A stretch of 6,022 nt of DNA from an uncultured Verrucomicrobiota bacterium (GCA_945487985.1 CALYTX010000088.1:1-6022), one strand, 5' to 3'; positions 1 through 6,022 are shown, counted from the stretch's first letter. Notes: generated from the sequence alone by a model not told the origin. Program-made: numbers and translations.

Positions 1-1
1 C

Positions 2-481
2 GGTCAGCATTCGTTCTACCAGCTCATCCATCAGGGCACGCACCTGATTCCGTGCGATTTCATCGGCTGCTGCCGCACGCACAACCCCATCGGCGATCTG
101 CACGATAAGTTAATGGCCAATCTTTTCGCCCAGACCGAGGCGCTGGCCTTTGGCAAGACGGCCGCGGAGTGCCGTGCCGAAGGCGTCGAGGAAAAACTCG
201 TGCCGTTCAAAACCTTCGAGGGCAACAAACCCACGAACACGCTGCTTTGCGATCAGCTTATGCCCGAAACGCTCGGTGCTCTCGTTGCGCTCTACGAGCA
301 CAAGGTCTTTGTCCAGGGCGTAATTTGGAACGTTTACAGCTACGACCAGTGGGGCGTGCAGCTCGGCAAGGTTCTTGCTAAGGGGGTGCTTTGCGATCTA
401 ACCGCTAAAAAGCCCTCGATGAAACACGATGCGTCAACCAATCAGCTGATAGCACGATACCGCGACGCTGTGGGTCGGTAA
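2..481 (+). CDS. pgi: Glucose-6-phosphate isomerase, C-terminal part (5' end outside window)
   Basis: This enzyme interconverts glucose 6-phosphate and fructose 6-phosphate in the cytoplasm (glycolysis and gluconeogenesis). The frame is open from base 2 and gives 159 residues before TAA. The fragment begins with GQHSFYQLIHQGT, which in this family contains the catalytic histidine (visible residue 10). CDF and an H-N-P segment follow (18-29). Near the C-terminus, GVIWNVYSYDQWGVQLGK (106-123) matches the second isomerase signature and ends in the conserved active-site lysine (K123). Most family members have Glu where this one has Gln (GVQLGK rather than GVELGK). The ending HDASTNQLIARYR matches the family's usual C-terminal HDSSTNGLI-type segment, so the 3' end is complete. 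The usual full length is about 450-550 residues, so roughly two thirds lies upstream. The outer-membrane factor gene starts only 5 bases after the stop, with no terminator between them. Confidence 0.96.
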   Translation, partial: GQHSFYQLIHQGTHLIPCDFIGCCRTHNPIGDLHDKLMANLFAQTEALAFGKTAAECRAEGVEEKLVPFKTFEGNKPTNTLLCDQLMPETLGALVALYEHKVFVQGVIWNVYSYDQWGVQLGKVLAKGVLCDLTAKKPSMKHDASTNQLIARYRDAVGR

Positions 482-486
482 AGACG

Positions 487-1932
487 ATGCAATCGAGGGC
501 GCTGTTTCTGGTGGTGGCGGCCGTCGCAATCCTGGGTTGCGGGGTCGTCCACGACGCACGAAAAGCGCAGCGTCGCCACGCGAGCGCGGGCGTCGGTGAA
601 ACCGTCGCCGAGCGCGTGGCGCCGAAGGTCGATCTGCGAGGCGCCCCTCTCCGGGCGATCGCGGAATTCGCGCTCGCCAACCGTCCGACGATGCTCGCCG
701 CCGCGCTGGCGGTGGAGGACGCGCGGTTGGCACTCAAGGCCATTGCCGCCGACGCGCCGATAGCCTCGTTGACGCCTTGGAATGCGTTGGGGCTGTCTGC
801 CGATGCGGGCTACTCCGAGGTTTCGCCGCAGGCGAAGCTTCGCGATCTGGACCATACCCGGCGCGGCAATGCGACGGGCGGGCTTTCGCTGGATCTGCTC
901 GTTTGGGACTTCGGTCGCAACAGTGCGCTCGCCAAGGCGCAGACGGAGAAGGTTCTGGCCGCGGAGATGGCACTCGCCGGCGAGGGCTATAAGATCTTCA
1001 ACGAGGTTGCTACGTGTTACTTCACGCTGCTGTGTAACGAAGCGCTTTTCGAGATTTCCTGCACCAACGAGCTGGAGTATCTTGAACATCTTCGCCAAGC
1101 GGAGAACCAATTGGAGTTGGGCGAGGTGAAAGAACTCGACGTGCTCAAGGCGCGGCTTGATCTCGCCGAGGCGCGGCAGGCCATCGTGGCGGCGTCCAAC
1201 GACGTGATTACTGCCGGCGCCGATCTTATGGCGGCGATGGGCGTAGACGCCGCCACTGGCAATGCGCGGACGGTTGTCGGTCTGCACCCTGGCGCGTTGG
1301 CGCGAGTTTTGCGGGTGTTCCCGCGGACGGAGTTTACCGACACGGATGCATTTCGCCTGGCCGCCACCAACGCGCCGGCGGTTAAGGTGGCTCGCGCGAA
1401 GCTGCGCGCGGCTTCGGCGGAGGTCGATTACGCGATAGCCGACCTGTTGCCTTCGGTATCGGCGAGTCTTTCGCTCGACTGGGTCGATCCGTTCTGGTAT
1501 TGGGGATGGGGGGTGAAGGCGTTCCAGTCGCTTTTCTCTGGCTTCAGCCGGCGTACGGCGATCGAGCGTGCCGTCAATGCGCTCGAAAGCGCCGCCGCAG
1601 CCATCGATCACGAGGAACAGACCCTTTCCTACGATATTGCGCTGGCGGTTGCCGAACGCGACAATGCCGTGGAGGCCGAGCGCACTGCTCGCGTAAGCGT
1701 TCGAGAGGCGCGGCTGAATCTCGAGACGGTTAAATCGCAATACGAGCTGGGGGATGTCTCGCGCGTTGATTTCACCGATGCCGTCGGCGCGCTCGTGCGC
1801 TCTTGGGGGGATCTGGTCAAGGCGTATTACCGCGGTCAGACCGCCGAGACGAAGTTGTTCCAGCTTATGGGGCTGGATCCGGAGTATTTGCCCGAGCAAT
1901 GGATTGAAATTGACGATGCTGGCGGGCGATAG
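487..1932 (+). CDS. TolC/NodT-family outer-membrane efflux lipoprotein
   Basis: This is the predicted outer-membrane channel of a tripartite exporter (481 aa, within the usual 430-500 range). The N-terminus is a lipoprotein signal: MQSR, a hydrophobic run (5-16), then the lipobox ILGC with Cys18 as the lipidated residue. Position +2 is Gly, not Asp, which fits outer-membrane sorting. The two tandem repeats of the outer-membrane efflux domain are visible. Repeat one has LVWDFGRNSALAKAQ (138-152) and LGEVKELDVLKARLDLAEA (211-229). Repeat two has LFSGFSRRTAIERA (349-362) and YELGDVSRVDFTDAV (419-433). Long Ala/Glu/Leu-rich helices around 150-250 and 360-460 fit the alpha-barrel. The start is chosen because the signal peptide begins there. 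The Shine-Dalgarno is weak (a purine stretch, GGTAAAG, just upstream), so translation may be coupled to pgi. The adaptor gene follows after 16 bases. Family assignment is firm; substrate is unknown. Confidence 0.93.
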   Translation: MQSRALFLVVAAVAILGCGVVHDARKAQRRHASAGVGETVAERVAPKVDLRGAPLRAIAEFALANRPTMLAAALAVEDARLALKAIAADAPIASLTPWNALGLSADAGYSEVSPQAKLRDLDHTRRGNATGGLSLDLLVWDFGRNSALAKAQTEKVLAAEMALAGEGYKIFNEVATCYFTLLCNEALFEISCTNELEYLEHLRQAENQLELGEVKELDVLKARLDLAEARQAIVAASNDVITAGADLMAAMGVDAATGNARTVVGLHPGALARVLRVFPRTEFTDTDAFRLAATNAPAVKVARAKLRAASAEVDYAIADLLPSVSASLSLDWVDPFWYWGWGVKAFQSLFSGFSRRTAIERAVNALESAAAAIDHEEQTLSYDIALAVAERDNAVEAERTARVSVREARLNLETVKSQYELGDVSRVDFTDAVGALVRSWGDLVKAYYRGQTAETKLFQLMGLDPEYLPEQWIEIDDAGGR

Positions 1933-1935
1933 CAG

Positions 1936-1942
1936 AAGGAGG
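1936..1942 (+). promoter_or_regulatory. Strong ribosome binding site deciding the adaptor start
   Basis: AAGGAGG lies 6 bases before the ATG at 1949, close to the ideal anti-16S match. It decides the start: the same frame is open further upstream into the outer-membrane factor gene, but only the ATG at 1949 has this site and is followed at once by a lipoprotein signal peptide. Confidence 0.9.
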
Positions 1943-1948
1943 CGACTG

Positions 1949-3244
1949 ATGAGGATTCTACTGGCAGCAGCCGCGATGGCTGCGGTTTTGTCCGGATGCA
2001 ACGACGAGGGGATCGCAAGTGCGCCCGGAGGCGTCGGCCGCTACCGCACGGCTGAAATCGGGCGGGCGGATATCGTCGGCACCGTCTCGGCGACGGGAAC
2101 GGTGACGCCGCGCAACACCGCCAGCGGCATTCCGGTGGGCGCGCAGGTCAATGGCAAGATCATAAAGTTGTATGTCGATTATAACGATACGGTGACCAAC
2201 AACCAGGCGGTGGCCGAAATCGACCCGCTTGTGTACGATGCAGAGTATAAAAGCGCCGTTGCGCGCCTACATGTGAGCGAACGCGCGGTCGACGAGGCGC
2301 GGTGCGCGCTCAACAGCCGCAAGGAAGAACTGATTCTGGCTGAAAAGACCTATATTCGCAAAAAGTCCCTTTCCGAGAAGAAGATGGCTCCAGTGGCCGA
2401 TTACGACAGCGCCGTGGAAGCGTACCGCAAGGCCCAGCTGGCAGTCGAAAGTGCCAATGCCGCGCTCAAGAGCGCCGAGGCCAATGTCGAGGCCGCTCGC
2501 GCGAGCCGCGACCAGGCCAAGGCCAACCTTGACTACTGCACGATCCGTTCGCCGGTGAACGGAATCGTCATCGACCGCAAGGTCGAGTTTGGCGAAACGG
2601 TGGTTTCCTCGATGAACGCCGTGCCGGTTCTGACGATAGCCGAAGATCTCGATGTAATTTGGATTTCGGCCGACGTCCCCGAGGCTGATATCGGGTCGGT
2701 GAAAATCGGTCAGCGCGTCACTTTCACGGTCGACGCCTACAAAGACGGCGGGAAATTGCGCGAGTTTCACGGATTGGTCAAGCAGGTGCGCAAGGCCTCC
2801 ACCACCACCAACAATGTTGTTACTTTCCCGGTCATCGTCGAGGCGGAAAATCCCGAACAGATTCTATTTCCGGGGATGACCGCCACGCTTTCGATTGAAA
2901 CGTCGCGCGCCGTTGGCGTGATTGCGGTGCCTTCCGCGGCGCTCCGTTTCCATCCCGAGGGGGTGGATGCGGGCGACCTGCCAAGAGGGGCGAGAATCTG
3001 GCTGGTGCCGCCGGCCGGGGGCGATGCGCTCGAATGTGTGAGCGTGGAAACTGGCGCGAGTGATGATTCTTTGACGGAACTGCTTGGCGAGGCGGTCGCC
3101 TCGCTTGAGGGCAGGGCGGTTGTGTTGGGGCGGCGCGTTTCGCGTGCAGGGGAGGACAAGCAGTCTGGCGCGAGCAATCCTTTTATGCCCAAGTTCCCCC
3201 AGCGCAACAAGAACAAGGGAACTGCTCCGGTGAAGAAACAGTGA
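1949..3244 (+). CDS. MacA-like periplasmic adaptor (HlyD/RND-type membrane fusion) lipoprotein
   Basis: This protein should bridge the inner-membrane permease and the outer-membrane channel (431 aa). The signal peptide MRILLAAAAMAAVLSGC ends in a lipobox with Cys17. The order then follows the family. The first half of the lipoyl/barrel-sandwich domain is at about 43-95 (GIPVGAQVNGKIIKLYVDYND, from 60). A coiled-coil hairpin rich in Ala, Glu and Lys covers about 96-193. The second lipoyl half is at about 194-232 (LDYCTIRSPVNGIVIDR, then FGETV). The beta-barrel is at about 233-318 (VIWISADVPEADIGSVKIGQ, then FPGMTATLSIE). A membrane-proximal domain runs about 320-400 (VIAVPSAAL). The last 30 residues are a basic, Asn/Pro/Lys-rich tail. 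Cys17 is followed by Asn-Asp rather than the Asp +2 inner-membrane signal of E. coli, so the membrane it anchors to is not certain. It sits 12 bases before the ATPase gene. The MacA role is inferred from the MacB-type partners. Confidence 0.94.
   Translation: MRILLAAAAMAAVLSGCNDEGIASAPGGVGRYRTAEIGRADIVGTVSATGTVTPRNTASGIPVGAQVNGKIIKLYVDYNDTVTNNQAVAEIDPLVYDAEYKSAVARLHVSERAVDEARCALNSRKEELILAEKTYIRKKSLSEKKMAPVADYDSAVEAYRKAQLAVESANAALKSAEANVEAARASRDQAKANLDYCTIRSPVNGIVIDRKVEFGETVVSSMNAVPVLTIAEDLDVIWISADVPEADIGSVKIGQRVTFTVDAYKDGGKLREFHGLVKQVRKASTTTNNVVTFPVIVEAENPEQILFPGMTATLSIETSRAVGVIAVPSAALRFHPEGVDAGDLPRGARIWLVPPAGGDALECVSVETGASDDSLTELLGEAVASLEGRAVVLGRRVSRAGEDKQSGASNPFMPKFPQRNKNKGTAPVKKQ
3087..3104. 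repeat. Perfect inverted repeat inside the adaptor gene
   Basis: GCGAGGCG is followed after two bases (GT) by its exact reverse complement CGCCTCGC. As RNA it would fold as a 7-bp stem with a GGUC loop. It lies in the membrane-proximal region of the adaptor, in the stretch encoding GEAVAS. No T-run follows, so it is not an intrinsic terminator. In GC-rich coding DNA this may be chance. Confidence 0.4.
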
Positions 3245-3394
3245 AGGCGCAAGGCCATGGCGCATCTGATAGATATTCAAGACATGCACAAGGTCTATTC
3301 CGTCGGCGGCGAGCCGGTCAATGCGCTCGATGGGGTTTCGCTGTCCGTCGACGAGGGAGAGTTCGTCGCAATCATGGGGTCGTCGGGGCCGGGA

Positions 3395-3397
3395 CAG
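3395..3397 (+). other. Walker A lysine codon changed to CAG (Gln)
   Basis: In the P-loop of the ABC ATPase, codon 47 is CAG (Gln) where functional members have Lys (AAA or AAG). One A-to-C change from AAG would produce it. Two codons earlier, 3389-3391 is CCG (Pro) where Ser (TCG) or Gly is usual, one T-to-C change away. The lysine normally contacts the ATP phosphates, and its loss abolishes or severely reduces hydrolysis in ABC proteins studied. Confidence 0.9.
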
Positions 3398-3604
3398 TCG
3401 ACGACGCTCACCATTCTCGGTTGCCTCGACGTGCCTACGACCGGCTCTTATGTCCTTGATGGAATCGAAGTGGCCGCGCGCTCGCGCCGCGAGCTGGCCC
3501 GCATCCGCAACCGGAAACTCGGGTTCGTGTTCCAGAATTTCAATCTGCTGCCGCGCACCAGCGCGCTGGAGAATGTCGAGCTGCCAGATTTCTACCTTGA
3601 TCGC

Positions 3605-3607
3605 TAG
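3605..3607 (+). other. In-frame amber (TAG) codon inside the ABC ATPase
   Basis: Codons run GAT CGC TAG AAG GCG CGC, giving D-R-stop-K-A-R. The frame on both sides is the same and the protein similarity continues directly, so this is a nonsense codon and not a frameshift. It falls in the variable helical-domain segment between the Q-loop and the signature. CAG (Gln), AAG (Lys) or GAG (Glu) would each be one change away. Confidence 0.92.
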
Positions 3608-3981
3608 AAGGCGCGCGAACGCCGCGAACGCGCGGTGATGTTGTTGGAGCGGGTGGGACTCAACGGGCGCGAGCACCACACCCCGGCGCAACTTTCCGGC
3701 GGCCAGCAGCAGCGCGTGGCGATCGCGCGCGCGCTGATGAACAAGCCGCCCGTGGTGTTCGCAGACGAGCCTACCGGCAATCTCGACACGAAAAGCTCCA
3801 TGGAGATAATGCAGCTTTTCCGCGAGCTTTCGGGTGAAGGCATCACCATCGTGATGGTTACCCACGAAGACGACATTGCCGCTTACGCAAAGCGCCATGT
3901 CGTGATGCGCGACGGCAAGATTCTCCGCGACGACGGCGGCGCGGCGGCCAGAAAGTCGCAGGAGGAGATTGCGCGCTTTGT

Positions 3982-3989
3982 AAAGGAGG
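3982..3989 (+). promoter_or_regulatory. Strong ribosome binding site for the permease GTG start
   Basis: AAAGGAGG lies inside the last codons of the ATPase frame, 7 bases before GTG at 3997. It supports the GTG start of the permease. It should allow independent initiation even if ribosomes leave at the internal TAG upstream. Confidence 0.88.
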
Positions 3990-3996
3990 CGCTGTC

Positions 3997-5226
3997 GTGA
4001 GCATCCTGACCGTCTTCCGCGTCGCCCTCAAATCGCTTTCGCGCAATCCGGTGCGTTTTTTCCTGTCTTGCCTTGGAATCGGAATCGGCATCGCAGCGGT
4101 GATTCTCGCCATGGCGATTGGACAGGGCGCGAAAATGATGATGATCAAGCAAATTTCGTCGATGGGCAACAACCTCATGATGGTTTTCCCCGAGCGGCGC
4201 AGCGGCAGCCCGGTGTCCGGCGGTATGGGACAGGGACAGAATATGACTGCGGGCGACGCCGAGGCGGTTCGCCGCGAACTCGCCCATCTCGTGCAAGGCG
4301 TAAGTCCGTCAGTGCGAACCTCATCGCAGGTTATCTACGCCGCCCGGAACTGGTCGACCAGTATCCAAGGAGTTTCGCCGGATATATTGTCTATTTCCAA
4401 CTGGACGATCACGGACGGACGCTTTTTCACCGATAGCGATGTCGTTGCCGCCGCGCGGGTTTGCGCGATTGGCTCTACGGTCAGGAACAATCTTTTCGAC
4501 GAGAGCGAAAATCCGCTCGGCAAGATAATCCGCATCGGGAATATGACATTCAAGGTGATTGGCGTGCTGGGCTCGAAGGGGGCGAACAACTGGGGACAAG
4601 ACCAGGACGATTGCATTATGGCGCCTTATTCGGCGGTGCAGCGCTATCTGCGGCGCTCGAAGTTCAACAATATCAATATGATGAATATTTCGCTGGTATC
4701 AATGGACGATCTTGAAGAGGCCAAGCGCGAGGTGTCTGCACTGTTGCGTCAGCGCCACCACCTCGCCGAGACGCAGGATGACGATTTTGAAACCCGCGAC
4801 ACGACGGAGATTATGAACACGATTGGATCGGTCACCAGCATTGTCGGGGTTTTGCTGCTGATCTTCTCGATAATTACGCTTATAGTCGGCGGCATTGGCA
4901 TTATGAATATCATGCTCGTTTCGGTAACCGAGCGAATTCGGGAAATCGGTCTGCGAATGGCAATCGGCGCCACGCCGCGCAATATTCTTTCGCAGTTTAT
5001 CCTCGAGGCGACGGTGCTCTCGGGCGTTGGCGGCGCGGCCGGGGTCGCAGTGGGCGTGATCGCCAGCTATGTAGTGGGGGCGGCGGCCGGATGGCCTGTG
5101 CTGGTTTCGACCGGCAGCGCTTGTTGCGCCTTTGCCATTTCGGCGTTGGTCGGGTTGTTTTTCGGGTTTTACCCTGCCTACCGTGCTTCACGGCTCAATC
5201 CAATCGACTGCTTGCGTTACGAATAG
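3997..5226 (+). CDS. MacB/FtsX-family ABC transporter permease
   Basis: This is the inner-membrane subunit of the MacAB-TolC-like exporter (409 aa, the usual length for stand-alone permeases of this type). Segments in order: TM1 at about 21-43 (FFLSCLGIGIGIAAVILAMA), then a large periplasmic MacB core domain at about 44-275. TM2 is at about 280-308 (GVLLLIFSIITLIVGGIGIM), TM3 at about 334-362 and TM4 at about 368-392. The hallmark cytoplasmic stretch SVTERIREIGLRMAIGA (309-325) and the ending GFYPAYRASRLNPIDCLRYE (390-409) are very typical of MacB/FtsX permeases. It begins with GTG, sharing four bases (GTGA) with the end of the ATPase frame, and has a strong ribosome binding site. I see no lesion. 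E. coli MacB fuses the ATPase to this domain; here they are separate genes. The damaged neighbour means its energy source is uncertain. Substrate (drug, peptide, lipoprotein or other) cannot be read from the sequence. Confidence 0.94.
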   Translation: MSILTVFRVALKSLSRNPVRFFLSCLGIGIGIAAVILAMAIGQGAKMMMIKQISSMGNNLMMVFPERRSGSPVSGGMGQGQNMTAGDAEAVRRELAHLVQGVSPSVRTSSQVIYAARNWSTSIQGVSPDILSISNWTITDGRFFTDSDVVAAARVCAIGSTVRNNLFDESENPLGKIIRIGNMTFKVIGVLGSKGANNWGQDQDDCIMAPYSAVQRYLRRSKFNNINMMNISLVSMDDLEEAKREVSALLRQRHHLAETQDDDFETRDTTEIMNTIGSVTSIVGVLLLIFSIITLIVGGIGIMNIMLVSVTERIREIGLRMAIGATPRNILSQFILEATVLSGVGGAAGVAVGVIASYVVGAAAGWPVLVSTGSACCAFAISALVGLFFGFYPAYRASRLNPIDCLRYE

Positions 5227-5262
5227 CAAGTTTCTTCGTCCAGGCCGAGGCAACAACGAACT

Positions 5263-5913
5263 ATGAAGAAAAGAGAACAGACAACTGGCGAGGAGATCGC
5301 CAACGCGATTACCCACGCCATCGGCTCGCACCTGGGCGCGGCAATGCTGGCGCTGTTGGTTTGGAAAGGTGTGCAGAGCGGACAGGATGTGGCGTGGAAA
5401 GTGACCAGCGGTGCCATCTTTGGAGCTTCCATGGTTTTGCTTTACGTCGTATCGTCCGCCTACCACGCCGTTTCCTACAAGCCGGCCAAACGCGTGCTTC
5501 ATATCATGGATCACATGGCCATCTATTTTCTCATCGCCGGCAGTTATACTCCTTTCTGCTTAGTTACGTTGCGCCACGAGTCGCCCGGGCTGGCATGGTC
5601 GATTTTCGGTATTGAGTGGGGGTGGACGCTTGTTGGCGTCGTTTGCAAAATCTGGACCACGGGCAAATTTCGCTACCTTTCAACCAGCGCCTATGTAATC
5701 ATGGGCTGGGTGGCGATATCGGCGATAGTACCGCTTGTACGCGAGTTGCAGGCACTGGGCACGATGTGGCTGGCCGTTGGCGGAGGACTCTATACCTTTG
5801 GCTGCGTTTTTTATCTTTGGAAGTCGATGCCTTATTCCCATATGATTTGGCATTTGTTCGTACTTGCCGGGACGATTTGCCATTTCTTCTGCTTCTTGTG
5901 GCATGTAATGTAG
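5263..5913 (+). CDS. Hemolysin III family (PAQR-type) integral membrane protein
   Basis: This is a 216-aa polytopic protein with about seven hydrophobic segments, the normal size for bacterial hemolysin III/YqfA-like proteins. The N-terminus has the family's GEEIANAITHAIG motif (9-21). The PAQR metal-site pattern is complete: SSAYH (64-68, SxxxH), Asp83-His84 in MDHMAIYFLIAGSYTPF (82-98), and HMIWH (193-197, HxxxH) in the last helix, followed by His207. In structurally known adiponectin receptors the equivalent three His bind zinc near the Asp. Members are proposed to act as metal-dependent membrane hydrolases or to affect membrane lipid state; haemolysis is shown only for a few, and the role here is unknown. 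The start is the ATG giving MKKREQTTGEE. Its upstream GAGG is weak and sits 12 bases away. The gene lies 36 bases after the permease with no terminator between, so co-transcription is possible. The stop is TAG. Confidence 0.93.
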   Translation: MKKREQTTGEEIANAITHAIGSHLGAAMLALLVWKGVQSGQDVAWKVTSGAIFGASMVLLYVVSSAYHAVSYKPAKRVLHIMDHMAIYFLIAGSYTPFCLVTLRHESPGLAWSIFGIEWGWTLVGVVCKIWTTGKFRYLSTSAYVIMGWVAISAIVPLVRELQALGTMWLAVGGGLYTFGCVFYLWKSMPYSHMIWHLFVLAGTICHFFCFLWHVM

Positions 5914-5995
5914 GCTTCCGGCCAACCCGGCGCACAATAACGAGTCCCAAGTGTCAAGCGAGCATTTCCACCGGCCAAGCGGGGCGAAGGATGTC

Positions 5996-6022
5996 GCGAA
6001 GTACACGAGCGTGAAGCTTCGC
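5996..6022. repeat. Hairpin-forming inverted repeat at the window edge
   Basis: GCGAAG at 5996-6001 pairs with CTTCGC at 6017-6022. Nested inside it, CACG (6004-6007) can pair with CGTG (6010-6013). A further GCGAAG copy lies at 5984-5989. It starts 83 bases after the hemolysin III stop, where a transcription terminator could lie, but the sequence ends at the stem, so any T-run is out of view. The remainder of 5914-5995 shows no gene I can support. Confidence 0.4.

Larger units (their letters stand above)
3257..4000 (+). pseudogene. MacB-type ABC transporter ATPase, interrupted by in-frame TAG and lacking the Walker A lysine
   Basis: One reading frame spans the whole family length (247 positions counting the stop), but it is split by TAG at position 117. 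Before the stop are the A-loop Tyr14 (HKVYSVGGEPVNALDGVS), Walker A at 41-48 and the Q-loop Gln93 (VFQNFNLLPR). After it, in the same frame, are the signature LSGGQQQRVAIARAL (146-160), Walker B VVFADE (166-171) with catalytic Glu171, the D-loop GNLD (174-177) and switch His203 (VTHED). Walker A reads GSSGPGQST where the family has GSSGSGKST, so the phosphate-binding Lys is Gln47. A product ending at 116 would lack the signature, Walker B and switch. A restart at GTG 3635 or ATG 3638 would lack Walker A and the Q-loop, and neither has a Shine-Dalgarno. The start is ATG with GAAGG 9 bases upstream. The intact family member would energise the permease encoded downstream. Base errors, true decay or read-through remain possible. 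Confidence 0.88.

Noticed and set aside
1754..1948. Upstream extension of the adaptor frame into the outer-membrane factor gene
   Set aside because: It overlaps the coding C-terminus of the outer-membrane factor. The AAGGAGG site and the lipoprotein signal both place the start at 1949.
442..2001. Long minus-strand open frame (519 codons) opposite the outer-membrane factor
   Set aside because: It is antisense to a clearly recognisable efflux protein, is rich in Arg/His/Pro as expected of a GC-rich shadow frame, and shows no domain I recognise.
3596..3640. Selenocysteine- or pyrrolysine-type programmed read-through at the TAG
   Set aside because: Selenocysteine uses TGA. Nothing about an ABC ATPase suggests pyrrolysine, and I see no obvious stem-loop just after the codon. 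An ordinary nonsense change explains it better.
2864..3898. Long minus-strand open frame (344 codons) opposite the adaptor and ATPase
   Set aside because: It runs across two genes with clear motifs on the + strand and has shadow-type composition. It is longer than usual only because of the GC-rich codon pattern.
3257..4000. Genome-wide reassignment of TAG to an amino acid (alternative code)
   Set aside because: TAG ends the outer-membrane factor (1930-1932), the permease (5224-5226) and the hemolysin III gene (5911-5913) at family-typical lengths, so TAG is a working stop here.
5918..5978. Short direct repeat CCGGCCAA (5918-5925 and 5971-5978)
   Set aside because: Eight bases in GC-rich DNA with no further similarity around the copies; not evidence of a mobile element or attachment site.
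5954..6022. C-terminal end of a convergent minus-strand gene
   Set aside because: Only about 22 codons are visible and they match nothing I recognise, so I noted it only as an alternative for the edge hairpin.
1..6022. CRISPR array, tRNA/rRNA genes, insertion sequences or toxin-antitoxin genes
   Set aside because: I found no regularly spaced repeats, RNA gene signatures, transposase motifs or terminal inverted repeats. Nearly all bases are covered by the six housekeeping and efflux genes.

Overview
The window comes from a moderately GC-rich, Gram-negative (two-membrane) bacterium. It encodes an outer-membrane efflux lipoprotein and a periplasmic adaptor lipoprotein, and it has Shine-Dalgarno sites of the AAGGAGG type. 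The lineage cannot be fixed from this sequence. The style would fit a PVC-group organism (Verrucomicrobiota, Kiritimatiellota or Lentisphaerota), but that is only an impression. Every supported gene lies on the + strand and packing is tight.

Layout: (1) 2-481 is the C-terminal part of glucose-6-phosphate isomerase (pgi), whose 5' end lies outside the window. (2) Five bases later, 487-1932 encodes a TolC/NodT-type outer-membrane factor with a lipobox. (3) 1949-3244 encodes a MacA-like periplasmic adaptor, also with a lipobox, behind a strong ribosome binding site. (4) 3257-4000 is a MacB-type ABC ATPase reading frame interrupted by an in-frame TAG at 3605-3607. (5) 3997-5226 encodes a MacB/FtsX-type permease that starts at a GTG overlapping the ATPase stop by 4 bases. 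(6) 5263-5913 encodes a hemolysin III (PAQR-family) membrane protein. (7) 5914-6022 holds no gene I can support, only a hairpin cut by the window edge.

Genes 2-5 form a classical tripartite MacAB-TolC-like exporter. The permease and ATPase would sit in the inner membrane, the adaptor would span the periplasm, and the outer-membrane factor would give the exit channel. In this family ATP hydrolysis drives substrate captured from the periplasm out through the channel. Here the ATPase is split from the permease, unlike E. coli MacB, where the two are fused.

The main oddity is that the ATPase carries two independent lesions while all its partners are intact. One is the in-frame amber codon. The other is loss of the Walker A lysine (Lys to Gln), with a nearby Ser/Gly-to-Pro change. 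As written, the cassette should not have a working motor of its own. Possible explanations are an early pseudogene, errors in the assembly, or a permease that borrows another ATPase. TAG is the normal terminal stop of three other genes in the window, so genome-wide amber reassignment is unlikely. I see no previously undescribed system: the region is an ordinary efflux operon with an unusual damaged component.
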